From assembly GCA_003054665.1 (NCBI GenBank), contig QAYY01000013.1, positions 1 to 64,000 of the forward strand: a stretch of DNA of 64,000 bases, written 5' to 3'. The notes beneath the pieces were generated by a model. It did not search any database and was not told where the DNA came from. It saw only the letters and a program-made list of their open reading frames with translations. Of the stretch, positions 7,853-15,783 are shown one piece after another; within the stretch, counting starts at the first letter, position 1; the number at the start of each line of letters is the position of its first letter. This DNA is from Opitutaceae bacterium EW11. GTDB lineage: Bacteria; Verrucomicrobiota; Verrucomicrobiia; Opitutales; Opitutaceae. The position numbers and the translations under genes were made by a program.

Positions 7853-9029
7853 ATGAAGAAGGCGATCAAAGTTCCCTACGGTTTCAAGAATGGTGAACTG
7901 ACCCATATTTCCCAGGTCCCCAGCGGCCAAAAATGTGGCTGCACCTGCATCGCGTGTGGAGCGCCTTTGGTGGCGAGAAAAGGGCCGAAGCGCACGCACC
8001 ATTTCGGGCATCAGAGCGACTCGCAATGCGCCGAGACGGTGATGCACAAGTTGGGGAAACTTTTTCTCAAGCAGCGGATCGATGAAGCGATCGTTGAGGG
8101 CAAGCCGGTCCCCTTCCGCTGGAAATGCGAGCATTGCGATGAGACCCACGAAGCGAACCTCGTGAAGAAAGCTGTTCGATGCGCAGAAGAGGTTTCACTT
8201 GATTCGGCCCGCGCAGATCTGGCGCTGTACGACGCTGAGGGCCGCATGTTTTCGGCTCTGGAGATTGTGGTGAGTCACAATTGTGGACGAAGCTGGGCTG
8301 GAAGCGCTCAAAACCGCACCGGTGCTGCAACCGAGTAGAACCGAGTTTTGCTTCATGCCCAGGTGCCCGGATTGCCGAGCATTTTTGCGACAACGAAAAG
8401 TCTACGTGGTTGAAGCCGGTTGTTGGAGCTGCTCAGGTTCCATGAAGATCGCTTTTGGCGGCAACGGGAACGAGATGCTGAGCCCCGAGGAACTTGCCGA
8501 CCCTGAGGTCCAGGCGGCGCGAAAAGCAGGAGCGCGTCTGGAGAATCGGTTCAGCCGAACCGTCGGACATCGGTATCTCGCGAATGTGTGCCCGCATTGT
8601 AACCAGATTACTGGGTCGTTCTATCTTCACGACTACTGGGACCTCTCTGACGGTCAGCCCGGAATTCTGGCTGCGATGGAGTGTCCGAGCTGTGGCACCC
8701 TGGTCGGGAACGAACTTGGTAGTGATGGAAATCGATGGATCGAACGGCGTCCGGAAGATGAGCCAGAAGTTTCCCCTGAGGCGCAGACAATAACCCGCAT
8801 CGACCACGCGTCAGATCTTTCGAAGTGGCCAGCAACACCGCGGCCTACTGAGGCTCCCATTGAGAAACCGAAGCCGCAGGTGGTGAAAGTCGACGCACCC
8901 GAGAAAAAGGTGAATCGATGGGGGAAATGCGGCAGCTGCGGAGCTCCGACTAGCCCGTACGTCCTGGATGCGGATGGGGGTTTCTTTTGCTTTCGCTGTA
9001 GCAAGAAAGCGAAGTTCGTCGCCGATTAG
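7853..9029 (+). pseudogene. CoiA-like competence/nuclease-family gene, frameshifted
   Basis: The first part, from ATG 7853, carries the CoiA-type N-terminus: a CxC..C zinc-binding segment, HHFGHQ, and a PD-(D/E)XK-like core ending RADLALYDAEG...ALEIVVSH. The frame then runs into a stop at 8338. The reading continues naturally one frame over from the GTG at 8283 (VDEAGLEALKTAPVL) through further CxxC pairs (near 8370, 8420, 8590, 8680, 8930 and 8990). Removing one base around 8281-8282 restores a 391-residue protein. It could be a real mutation, a sequencing error or two overlapping genes; the natural continuation favours one broken gene. Confidence 0.7.
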
Positions 9030-9036
9030 GACTAGG

Positions 9037-9825
9037 ATGATGCAAGAACCCGGACGATTATCGCAGGAACCGAGTATTGCGGAGGAGCCGGATCTTTACG
9101 TGCACGATGCGTCGGATCGGTATGACGCCGCGGTGAAGTATTTCGAGCGTGCCGGAAATCCACGACTCCGCTGGCCATACGGGTCGTGGGGATGCGGCAA
9201 CCCATGGCTTGTTCTGCTGGGGCCTTCGCCTGGCGCATCACCTCTTAAGCGTACATTTGAGAGTGACCCCTGGGCTAACCACAACTCTGTCGGATTCGGA
9301 CCTGGCGCATGCGAGGTCAGGTTCAATGAAGGCGGTGAGCGAAGGAATCGGAATTGGCACGCACTTCGACTCGCAGCCTTCTCCGCAGTGTCCCAGCGGC
9401 TCGATCCAGAACTCCTGCAATCGAGGCTCACCGCAATAATGAATCTCACGCACGAAAATGCTGTTTGTGCCGCGAGGGGCGACGACATCGACGCGCTGCG
9501 TGAACGCTCATGCGGTACCTTCCTCTTGCCGCAGTTAGCTCAGGCACGGCCCGTCGTGCTGCTCGTACTGTCCAAAGCCGCGTGGGTTCCGTTTGAACGC
9601 TACGTCCGGAGTCACGGCCTTATTCGTGAGGAGCTGCCCCCGGGCGACCATCCTCGCCCCAAGCGAAACGTGATGCATCGCATGCTTGTGCAGCTCGCGC
9701 CTGATTTGGGTTTTCCTACGGCGGTGATGCAGGTACCAGTGCATCCATCAATGGCATTCAGCCGAGAGGTCGATGCTTCTGCCGTCAGGGTCGCTTTGGG
9801 GCCTCTTCTTGCCGCGCAGTCCTAG
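9037..9825 (+). CDS. hypothetical, possible uracil-DNA-glycosylase-fold protein
   Basis: 262 residues from ATG 9037, seven bases after the previous stop, with GGACTAGG upstream as a poor ribosome site. Residues near 55 read WLVLLGPSPGAS, and near 240 VPVHPSMAF. Their order and spacing recall motifs A and B of uracil-DNA-glycosylase-like proteins, but the usual active-site Asn/Asp is not obvious, so this is a weak hint. No membrane segment or signal. It probably belongs to the same operon as the broken CoiA-like gene. Confidence 0.55.
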   Translation: MMQEPGRLSQEPSIAEEPDLYVHDASDRYDAAVKYFERAGNPRLRWPYGSWGCGNPWLVLLGPSPGASPLKRTFESDPWANHNSVGFGPGACEVRFNEGGERRNRNWHALRLAAFSAVSQRLDPELLQSRLTAIMNLTHENAVCAARGDDIDALRERSCGTFLLPQLAQARPVVLLVLSKAAWVPFERYVRSHGLIREELPPGDHPRPKRNVMHRMLVQLAPDLGFPTAVMQVPVHPSMAFSREVDASAVRVALGPLLAAQS

Positions 9826-10086
9826 CATATGACGTCTGCCTAACAAGATCTACGGTAGAATTCGTACGATCCGAGGCCCCTGCATGGCGTCCGCGAGTCA
9901 CTCCTTACATAACTTTTACGTTCCAGCTTCTGAAATAACGACTAGGGTAGCTGTGTCGCCAGTCGCGAGTGAGTAGCTCGCAGCTGATGCCACGAGGCTC
10001 GCCGACAGATTCCAGCGGAGCCGCTGGTCTGAACACACCGAGGTACGTGAAACCTCGGGCTACTGCGGTGCTCGACGCCGCTTCGA

Positions 10087-10323
10087 ATGATTCAGGAAGT
10101 AATCTCGCTTGTTCCGCTACCCGCAGGGAGAGAAGTCTGCACCGTGGAGGAAACTGCAATCAGCCTCGGCGTTTCCGATGAAGCCGTGCGACGGCTCATT
10201 GCCAAGGGTTTCCTCCGCCAGGTGCCGTACTTCTCGAAGCCCGTCCGGGTATCTAGAAAGTCCCTGGAAAACTTCATTGATGGCGGGCACGCCGAAAAAA
10301 CGCTGACCGAACTCACCGAATAA
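10087..10323 (+). CDS. small HTH (excisionase/MerR-like) protein
   Basis: 78 residues. Residues 18-60 read as a winged-helix HTH_17 domain: CTVEETAISLGVSDEAVRRLIAKG followed by a short wing with PVRVSR. Such proteins serve as excisionases or small plasmid regulators. It stands alone, rightward, upstream of the primase gene, so replication control or recombination directionality are both reasonable roles. The 260 bases upstream hold no other gene that I can see. Confidence 0.75.
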   Translation: MIQEVISLVPLPAGREVCTVEETAISLGVSDEAVRRLIAKGFLRQVPYFSKPVRVSRKSLENFIDGGHAEKTLTELTE

Positions 10324-10353
10324 AAAAGCCGCTCCTGGATCAGAGGAAGCGGC
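10322..10353 (-). terminator. intrinsic terminator, minus strand
   Basis: Stem GCCGCT/AGCGGC (10328-10333 and 10348-10353) with an inner CCT/AGG pair, followed on the minus strand by six T (10322-10327). It is read leftward although no minus-strand protein gene lies upstream, which points to a short RNA. Confidence 0.7.
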
Positions 10354-10367
10354 AAAGCTAACTGTAT
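10322..10367 (-). ncRNA. candidate short counter-transcript in rep leader
   Basis: On the minus strand TTGACG (10401-10396), a 16-bp gap and TATGGT (10379-10374) form a near-consensus sigma-70 promoter. The terminator ends about 45 nt after the expected start near 10367. No protein is encoded. The location between a small regulator and the primase gene is where plasmid copy-control antisense RNAs are usually found. Existence and role are inferred from promoter and terminator alone. Confidence 0.4.
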
Positions 10368-10449
10368 GGCGAAACCATAGCCTCTGGCTGGTTTTCGTCA
10401 AGGATTTGTCCGCACGATCATCCTTTGTTTCGGGGCGGTGTATCAAAGA

Positions 10450-10524
10450 ATGAATACACCCACAGAAACCCACACCGTCGCAGTGGCTGAGCGCCAGGCG
10501 GTGACATTCCAAAAAACCCTGTAA
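10450..10524 (+). CDS. possible 24-residue leader peptide
   Basis: A short ORF starting at ATG 10450 with no clear ribosome site. It is followed by a strong hairpin, GCCGTCC/GGACGGC (10529-10546), and a second one, CCCAGC/GCTGGG, near 10563-10576. A short ORF followed by hairpins before a replication gene is a common regulatory leader layout. There is no direct proof of translation. Confidence 0.25.
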   Translation: MNTPTETHTVAVAERQAVTFQKTL

Positions 10525-10582
10525 CGCTGCCGTCCCGGCGGACGGCACGGAGCTACTGCTTTCCCAGCCAGCTGGGAGAGCC

Positions 10583-10636
10583 ATGGCCACACGCGTCCAG
10601 GGCGGCGGCACAAAGCCGCATGAAAACTTACTATGA
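10583..10636 (+). CDS. possible 17-residue coupling ORF overlapping primase start
   Basis: ATG 10583 follows GGGAGAG, the only good Shine-Dalgarno in this leader. The ORF ends at 10636, 17 bases inside the primase gene, whose own ATG (10620) has no ribosome site. This suggests translational coupling: ribosomes ending here would reinitiate on the primase. It is purely structural inference. Confidence 0.3.
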   Translation: MATRVQGGGTKPHENLL

Positions 10637-11267
10637 CTACTTGCCGCACCGACTCGCCTGGGTGCGCGTTCGCGTCGGAAACCTCAACAGCGTTGCCTTT
10701 CTGCCGCCGACCGGCGTCGCGGAACGTGTTGTTTCCTTCCGCCGAGGCGGGGGAACGTTCCTCGCAAGGGTCCAGGACCTCGAAGCGATCGCATCTAGGT
10801 ATCCGCACGAGAAAGTCTCGGTCAGCCTCGCAGCTTACAGCAACGGTCAGAGCCAAGACTGCGTCGTGCTGGTTACCGCGGTCGCGGTGGACTTGGATGC
10901 GCCCGGATCATGGGCAACACGGGAAATGGTCGAGCTCCTCCGAAAGCGATTCCCTGAAGCCGCGCTCATTTGGTCCAACGGCGTCACGCTCTTATTCCCT
11001 CTTGATCGAACGCCTCAAACGCACCGGTGCAAAGCGGTGCAGGCGTGGCACGACGCGTTGCCTGCAGCGTTCCAGGTGGGCCGCGAAGCGGAGCGCCTGA
11101 GCGGGCTCACGTACGACGTCGGCACGCACTTCTGCGCCAACGGTTCTCCTGCGGAGCACGCAGCGCACCTTTTCAGGGCGCCATTTGGTTGGGCCGACAG
11201 GCGCAAGGCGGTGCCAGAATTCTTCGCGCCGCTATCGGAGGACCGAAGCAATGGACGCACTACGTAG
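10620..11267 (+). CDS. primase-like replication protein (RepB/AEP type)
   Basis: 215 residues. The segment VTAVAVDLDAPGSW near residues 85-98 holds a DxD-type pair, followed by LIWSNGVTLLFPLDR near 117-131, matching the archaeo-eukaryotic primase core of plasmid RepB-like proteins. A C-terminal part contains HLFRAPFGW, recalling the HxxRxP segment of that family. It should synthesise primers at the replication origin. It overlaps the next gene by 17 bases. The assignment rests on motif order, so moderate confidence. Confidence 0.6.
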   Translation: MKTYYDYLPHRLAWVRVRVGNLNSVAFLPPTGVAERVVSFRRGGGTFLARVQDLEAIASRYPHEKVSVSLAAYSNGQSQDCVVLVTAVAVDLDAPGSWATREMVELLRKRFPEAALIWSNGVTLLFPLDRTPQTHRCKAVQAWHDALPAAFQVGREAERLSGLTYDVGTHFCANGSPAEHAAHLFRAPFGWADRRKAVPEFFAPLSEDRSNGRTT

Positions 11268-12468
11268 TGCCGCCTCAGGCTTGGCGCATCCAATGGTGTT
11301 CCCGGAGCGGCGAAGCCGCGGGAGCAAGGGTGGAAGCACAGCAAAAGAAGCCGAGGGGAGCCACGGGAAGAGCTCTGCCGAATGCCGACGCATGCTCGCA
11401 ATTCGCTTCGAGTGCCTCCGGAAAGGCGGCACCGTTGAAGAGGCCGCCGCAATCGCGGCAGCGGAACTTCAGATGGAGGCGACCGAGGTCTTGGCGCTGT
11501 ACCGCAAAGACGGTTTCGAGCCGCTACCGGTGTTTCGCAAAGGCGCCAGGAAGGAGGCGCCATGGAGGTCGACGAACGAGAACGATTACGGCGTCATCGG
11601 GCTGAAATCTTCCTCGCGCCGGTTCCAGCGAAGCAAAACGTGGTGGGCGAACTTCGCCCATTCGTTGCAGGGTTTCTGGGATCTCCGATGCGATGAGCAA
11701 ACTGCTCTCAAAGGCTGCCTCGAATTCCCAGAGCTCGCCCCTTTCGTGGAGCAGTTCAGAAAGGAATGTTCGGTCTCAGGTCACGACTGGCTCGAGGAGA
11801 TCAGAAAGGACATCCATCGATGCTGCGAGCGATTCGCCAACCGTGGGGCCCTGGCCAAAGTGTCGGAGCAGTGTCTCCGGGGCGTGCGGGAAGCATTGGA
11901 GAAGCTGGAAAGCGCCAACGCCGTCGCGATTGCGAAGGTGGCTGGGTACTGCGTGCGCCAGATCAAAAACGCGCTCTATGAATTGGCGAAACTTGGTGAG
12001 GTTTCTCGCACGGGAACTGCAAAGGGCCAGAAGTGGAGCCTCACGGCCAAAGGCCGTGCACGTTTACCGTGCAATACAGTATCTATGACTTGTAAGGAGA
12101 GAGTGGATCTCTCTGTCCCGTTCGCATTCCTCCTGTTCGCACCAGGGCGCGTTTGGAGAAAACCTCAGGGTTGCCCCAGGAATCACCGTCCGACACGCAC
12201 CATGGCGCAGTATCGCGCCGAGCAGGCTGCCCGCAAAGCAGCCACCGCTGCGAGGAGAGCAGAAGCCAAGGCGGTTCAGACGCGGCAGTGTATCGAGCAA
12301 ATGGATATTTCGGACAGAGCGCGTGCATTTTGGTCCCTCGACCATGGAGCATTCAGAAGGGCTCATTCGACCTGGGCCTTCCTCAAGAAGCAGGGGCGCA
12401 CTTCTTTCACGTGGGACCATTACGCTGACTGGAAAGGCCGCCGCATGGCGGCCGCAGAAGCTACTTAG
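11251..12468 (+). CDS. replication partner protein with winged-helix-like segment
   Basis: 405 residues from ATG 11251, overlapping the primase-like gene. Residues 40-75 form a small HTH-like segment with Cys and Glu-rich helices. Residues 150-275 are helical, ending in a segment that reads like a winged helix (KIKNAL-type helix, then GEVSRTGTAKGQKWSLT). The C-terminal 120 residues are Ala/Arg-rich and may be disordered. It is unrecognised as a family; its coupling to the primase and the shared terminator suggest origin binding or helicase loading. Reading around residues 270-320 looks low quality and may hide an old frameshift. Confidence 0.55.
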   Translation: MDALRSAASGLAHPMVFPERRSRGSKGGSTAKEAEGSHGKSSAECRRMLAIRFECLRKGGTVEEAAAIAAAELQMEATEVLALYRKDGFEPLPVFRKGARKEAPWRSTNENDYGVIGLKSSSRRFQRSKTWWANFAHSLQGFWDLRCDEQTALKGCLEFPELAPFVEQFRKECSVSGHDWLEEIRKDIHRCCERFANRGALAKVSEQCLRGVREALEKLESANAVAIAKVAGYCVRQIKNALYELAKLGEVSRTGTAKGQKWSLTAKGRARLPCNTVSMTCKERVDLSVPFAFLLFAPGRVWRKPQGCPRNHRPTRTMAQYRAEQAARKAATAARRAEAKAVQTRQCIEQMDISDRARAFWSLDHGAFRRAHSTWAFLKKQGRTSFTWDHYADWKGRRMAAAEAT

Positions 12469-12774
12469 TCGCCGGACAGAATCTCGCGAAGCGCAAGGTG
12501 CCCATCAATGAGGTCCAAGGTGGCGGCTCTTCGGGGGCGCTCTATCGATTCAACCTGGCACCTTGCTGCGCTGATCTGCTCGCAAGTCATCCCGCTGAGA
12601 CTTCCAGCCAGCCACCTTTGCAGCGCCTCCTCGCTGCGGTTGCTTGGGGCCTCCTGGGCGCGGCAAAGAGAAACGAAAAGCTGGGGGACGATCTGGTCCA
12701 AGTCAGAGGGGTGCTGCAAACCTAAGCGCCTACCAATGGCACTTACGACTTGCCGTTCAAGGTCGAGAAGCCAT
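12465..12774 (-). pseudogene. hypothetical gene with out-of-frame start
   Basis: The minus strand is open from about 12825 to 12465 and its translation looks natural (acidic, helical, about 100 residues). A good ribosome site (GGGAGGG) and an ATG at 12774 lie in another frame, which stops after five codons. Deleting one G just after that ATG would join it to the open frame. Otherwise translation must start at TTG 12719. It is either a frameshifted gene or a start-codon oddity. Confidence 0.45.
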
Positions 12775-12831
12775 GCTGGTGTTCCCTCCCGCCAAAAACT
12801 GATGGTAGAGCCTAGCTCCCATTGGTTTCAT

Positions 12832-12861
12832 GCCTGGCCTTCATCGGCCGGGCTTTTTTTT
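12832..12861 (+). terminator. intrinsic terminator after rep genes
   Basis: Stem GCCTGGCC/GGCCGGGC (one T-G pair) around TTCATC, followed by eight T. Read rightward, it closes the primase transcript. Confidence 0.85.
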
Positions 12862-12888
12862 GCTCTATTCGAGTAATTGGCGCAGTTC

Positions 12889-12902
12889 TTCGGACATCCG
12901 AA
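12889..12902. repeat. palindrome TTCGGACATCCGAA, copy 2
   Basis: Identical to the copy at 7772 and followed by CTCAC (TTCAC at the first). It lies intergenic between the rep terminator and the gene at 12976, about 74 bases before that start. Confidence 0.7.
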
Positions 12903-12975
12903 CTCACCGTAATTAGCAGCTGATAAGGAAGTTGAGTTTCATGCGTGCTGAATTTGTACCGATCAAGGTTCACCC

Positions 12976-13284
12976 ATGAGTGCTTCTGGCGCACTGATTC
13001 CTCTCTACCTCGCCGAGGAACGCATAAACTGGGCAGGCGTGAGCATGGTTCCTCCCGCGGAGGCTGCACAATGGTACCAAGAGCTCGCCGCGCGTTGGCG
13101 CAATGAGGGCTACCAAGCCATGGAGCGCGGTGCGTGGAGCGAGGCGGTTGAGGCTCGAGCCGAGCGCCTTGCCGACGGCGTAACTCTTGAGGCCTTTCCG
13201 TACATGCGCGAAGACGAGTATGCTGCCATTGTCGAGTGGCTCCGCTGCGTGGCCATCGAACGCCTACGCCAGAGCCGGTCGTGA
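12976..13284 (+). CDS. hypothetical protein
   Basis: 102 residues, unrecognised. It is mostly helical and rich in Ala, Glu and Arg, with Trp at 19, 33, 41 and 54 and no signal or membrane segment. The upstream region contains the repeated TTCGGACATCCGAA palindrome, which may control it. It stands alone, rightward, and no terminator follows before the convergent small gene. Confidence 0.55.
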   Translation: MSASGALIPLYLAEERINWAGVSMVPPAEAAQWYQELAARWRNEGYQAMERGAWSEAVEARAERLADGVTLEAFPYMREDEYAAIVEWLRCVAIERLRQSRS

Positions 13285-13294
13285 GCGTGACCGG

Positions 13295-13423
13295 TCACGC
13301 CACTTTGCCGCTCGCAGGGTCACCTGAAGTGAAGCATTCGTAGCAGCCAGCCGTATCCAAGAAATCGTTGCAGACGAACACTTCAACCAGGGTTTTCATT
13401 CGGACGGCGGTTGGAACGCTCAT
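13295..13423 (-). CDS. small hypothetical protein
   Basis: 42 residues from ATG 13423 on the minus strand, with two Cys close together (DTAGCYEC) and an acidic N-terminal half. Longer upstream reading is Pro/Ala-rich and looks non-coding. It follows the radical SAM gene in the same direction but beyond a terminator. Low certainty because of size. Confidence 0.35.
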   Translation of the reverse strand: MSVPTAVRMKTLVEVFVCNDFLDTAGCYECFTSGDPASGKVA

Positions 13424-13513
13424 TGAGACACCCACGACGTTCGGTGTTGGAGAACTCGCATGTGCTTGGCGAGCAGGTGCCCTGGCCATGCTCGGCACGA
13501 ACTTGGCTAAAAA

Positions 13514-13543
13514 GAAAGCCCGACCTCTTCAGGTCGGGCTTTC
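13514..13543. terminator. bidirectional intrinsic terminator
   Basis: Arms AAAGCCCGACCT and AGGTCGGGCTTT around CTTC. It directly follows the stop of the minus-strand radical SAM gene (13554). Confidence 0.85.
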
Positions 13544-13553
13544 GAATCTAGAC

Positions 13554-14966
13554 CTAGTCCGCGAATGCCTCGTCGTAGATTTCGGCGGGCCAGCGTTTCG
13601 AGGCGTGATCTCCAACGATCTGCCCAACCTCGCGGGCCACTTTGCGGGCATCGGGCGTTAGCAGCTTAAGGCACCGTTCCGCTGCTTCCAGTTGTTCTTT
13701 CCCTTCGGGTTTCCATGTCGGAAGCAGAACCTTCGCGAATGCCAGTGCGCTCACCGCTTCCCAAAAGGGGCTTCGTCGTTGAAACAGCTCTGGCAAGGTA
13801 CGCGCCAGTTCTCTCTCATGTTGTTCTCTTTCGATTCTGCCCTGCTCGAGCAGCTCTGCCGTGATTTCCGGTAGGCCCAAGGTGCCCATCTTCGCGGCGC
13901 TTGGCGTCTGTGACGCGATACTGCGGGAGCCGGCAGCGGCCCCAAGGGGTAATGCGCCGGGACGACCGTTCCACCATTCGGCAGTGCTTTTCGATACGTA
14001 CTGCATGAAACGAAGCTTGTCGTGCGGAATCACCGATGACAGCGCTTCGAACGTTCCCCGGGCATAGGACTCCCACGTGTTCTTGTTCGCGGTTGTTTGC
14101 TCAAGGAGCATTGCAGCTTCTCCAAAACCGCCGCTCTTAAGCGCTTCCACAGTTCGCGCCATCGACTCTCCCCGAACATTCAGCACCTCGGCCCAGACGT
14201 GTTCGCAATTTTCGACGCGGATCGCTTCGGCAATTTTCTGCGCAAATCTCTGCGGGTCACGTTGCGGTAGAATTGGACAGATCATGCCGAACGTTCGGTG
14301 CCCGTGATCTTGCAGCCAGCGAAGTGATTTGATCCTCGCCGAAACCAGCGGCGTCCCTTTCTCGAAAGCCGCCGCGAGCTCATCGTCTAGAGTCCCTGTC
14401 GAGACGCCGTAGATCACTCGATGCTTGTATCTTTCGGGAATGGCTTGAGCCACTCGAGGTAAGAGGTGCGACTTTGAGAGCAGTCGGATTTGCCAGTGCG
14501 TCAACTCGAGTATCTGCATGCAGATCTCGGCAGTCTCATCGGCGAGAGCCACTGTTGCGGCCACGTCGACGAGAGGACTTCCGAAGATCACCCGGTGGTC
14601 ATTCGGATCGGAGAACTTCGGCCTGCCTTTCGCATCTGTGAGCTCTTTGACCACCTGCCGAACCGCATCCTTGCGGCGAATCACCAAATCCTGGAACTTG
14701 CACCCAGTGCGTTCTTTGATCGCCCGCACCGCTGGCAGCTTGTGGAGCATTGTTTCGACGTAGCAATAGCTGCACCGGTATGTGCACGCTGTGCCTGCTG
14801 AAAAGGTGGGCCCATCGCAGAGCAGCTTGTGGACAAAGCCACTATCGAGATTGATGATCCGACACTCGTGCTCCTCCACTCGTTTTCCCGCAATGATCTC
14901 GGTCTTGTTGACCCCGGAAACCGGGCTCAGCGTTACATTTGCACTAACTGACTTATCTACTTTCAT
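13554..14966 (-). CDS. radical SAM protein, spore photoproduct lyase-like
   Basis: 470 residues. C61, C65 and C68 form the CxxxCxYC cluster that binds the 4Fe-4S centre used to cleave S-adenosylmethionine. The following barrel segment is typical of SplB-like DNA repair photolyases, here with an extra ~170-residue helical C-terminus. Proposed role: radical repair of DNA photoproducts or a related nucleic-acid reaction. On the minus strand the box TAGAAA lies exactly six bases before the ATG, with GGCGCGA before it, a partial match to the window's recurrent leaderless promoter. It is a single-gene unit closed by a terminator. Confidence 0.8.
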   Translation of the reverse strand: MKVDKSVSANVTLSPVSGVNKTEIIAGKRVEEHECRIINLDSGFVHKLLCDGPTFSAGTACTYRCSYCYVETMLHKLPAVRAIKERTGCKFQDLVIRRKDAVRQVVKELTDAKGRPKFSDPNDHRVIFGSPLVDVAATVALADETAEICMQILELTHWQIRLLSKSHLLPRVAQAIPERYKHRVIYGVSTGTLDDELAAAFEKGTPLVSARIKSLRWLQDHGHRTFGMICPILPQRDPQRFAQKIAEAIRVENCEHVWAEVLNVRGESMARTVEALKSGGFGEAAMLLEQTTANKNTWESYARGTFEALSSVIPHDKLRFMQYVSKSTAEWWNGRPGALPLGAAAGSRSIASQTPSAAKMGTLGLPEITAELLEQGRIEREQHERELARTLPELFQRRSPFWEAVSALAFAKVLLPTWKPEGKEQLEAAERCLKLLTPDARKVAREVGQIVGDHASKRWPAEIYDEAFAD

Positions 14967-15056
14967 TTGTGTTTTCTATCGCGCCCTGGGGCTGGATGCT
15001 CCCAAAGCGAAAGTGAGTGGCTGCGGATAACCTCGGCAGCCGCGAGGGAGCGATGA

Positions 15057-15296
15057 TCAATGCGGAATGGTCTTGGGCTGTTGCTGCCGGAGCACCTGCA
15101 CTTGGCGCTCCATCTGTTTTTCAAAGAACTTCGAGGCGCTGACCTGTGCGGCTTCGCTTCCTCGATCTGACTTCACTAGACTAGCAGATGCCTCGGTAAA
15201 TGGGCCGATTTGACATCGAGCAGACGGCTCCATAAACCCCATCAGGGCGTTGAGCCCTGTGGGGTTTACCCGAACAAAAGGGAGGGGGCTTGACAT
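15057..15296 (-). CDS. small hypothetical protein
   Basis: 79 residues, unrecognised. The last 40 are Gln/Glu/Lys-rich and helical and look like a real coding tail; the N-terminal part is less convincing. It lies upstream of, and co-directional with, the radical SAM gene, with 90 bases between them. No recurrent promoter precedes it. Confidence 0.4.
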   Translation of the reverse strand: MSSPLPFVRVNPTGLNALMGFMEPSARCQIGPFTEASASLVKSDRGSEAAQVSASKFFEKQMERQVQVLRQQQPKTIPH

Positions 15297-15738
15297 GGCT
15301 CAGGATTAAGAAGCGAAATGGACACCATAAGCCGTTCCATAGGCCCTTGGTAAACCGCGCGTTGTATCCGTGTAGGCGCCTAAAAAAAGCGTCGAACAAT
15401 AGAGTATCCGTATGGAGGATACGTAAGGTAACGCGGAAAATCTAGTTGTCGTCCGAGATCCTGCAATCGCCGCCAGATACCTCAAGAATTGGCGCGAGCA
15501 TCGCGACCACTCTGAGGCGTATCCGGGAAACTAGTGTTCCTGCAGGTGCTTCTGTGCGCAATGAATCCGCCTGGTCTTGACGCGGGGTGTATTCTCTCGG
15601 CGCTTCATCTCGGTTCTGACCGGGCAGCACTTAAAAAAATCAGCCATCCGTCACCCGAAAGGGTTGGGCCTTGGCTCTTCAGATGGGTCTCTGCGTCGCA
15701 TCGACCTAGTAAGTCTCAGCTGAGTACAGTTGAGCACA
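15297..15738. other. intergenic region with TATCCG repeats
   Basis: I see no convincing gene in these 440 bases. GTATCCG occurs three times (near 15368, 15409 and 15510), the middle copy forming GTATCC-N7-GGATAC. A palindrome-like GGAAACTAGTGTTCC lies near 15520. The region could hold an operator, transfer origin or small RNA, but nothing identifies which. Confidence 0.3.
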
Positions 15739-15775
15739 GAGCCGGGCACCTCTCGCAAGAGCGGTTGCCCGGCTC
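15739..15775 (-). terminator. hairpin terminator
   Basis: Ten-bp arms GAGCCGGGCA and TGCCCGGCTC just beyond the stop of the minus-strand lipoprotein gene. It is not followed by a strong U-run on the minus strand. Confidence 0.6.
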
Positions 15776-15783
15776 ATCTGTTT

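Noticed and set aside
10440-10449. TATCAA before ATG 10450 as a leaderless promoter
   Set aside because: Only three bases separate it from the ATG and no upstream element matches.
12498-12876. Two plus-strand ORFs after the replication genes
   Set aside because: Unnatural translations; the minus strand reads as protein in the same interval.
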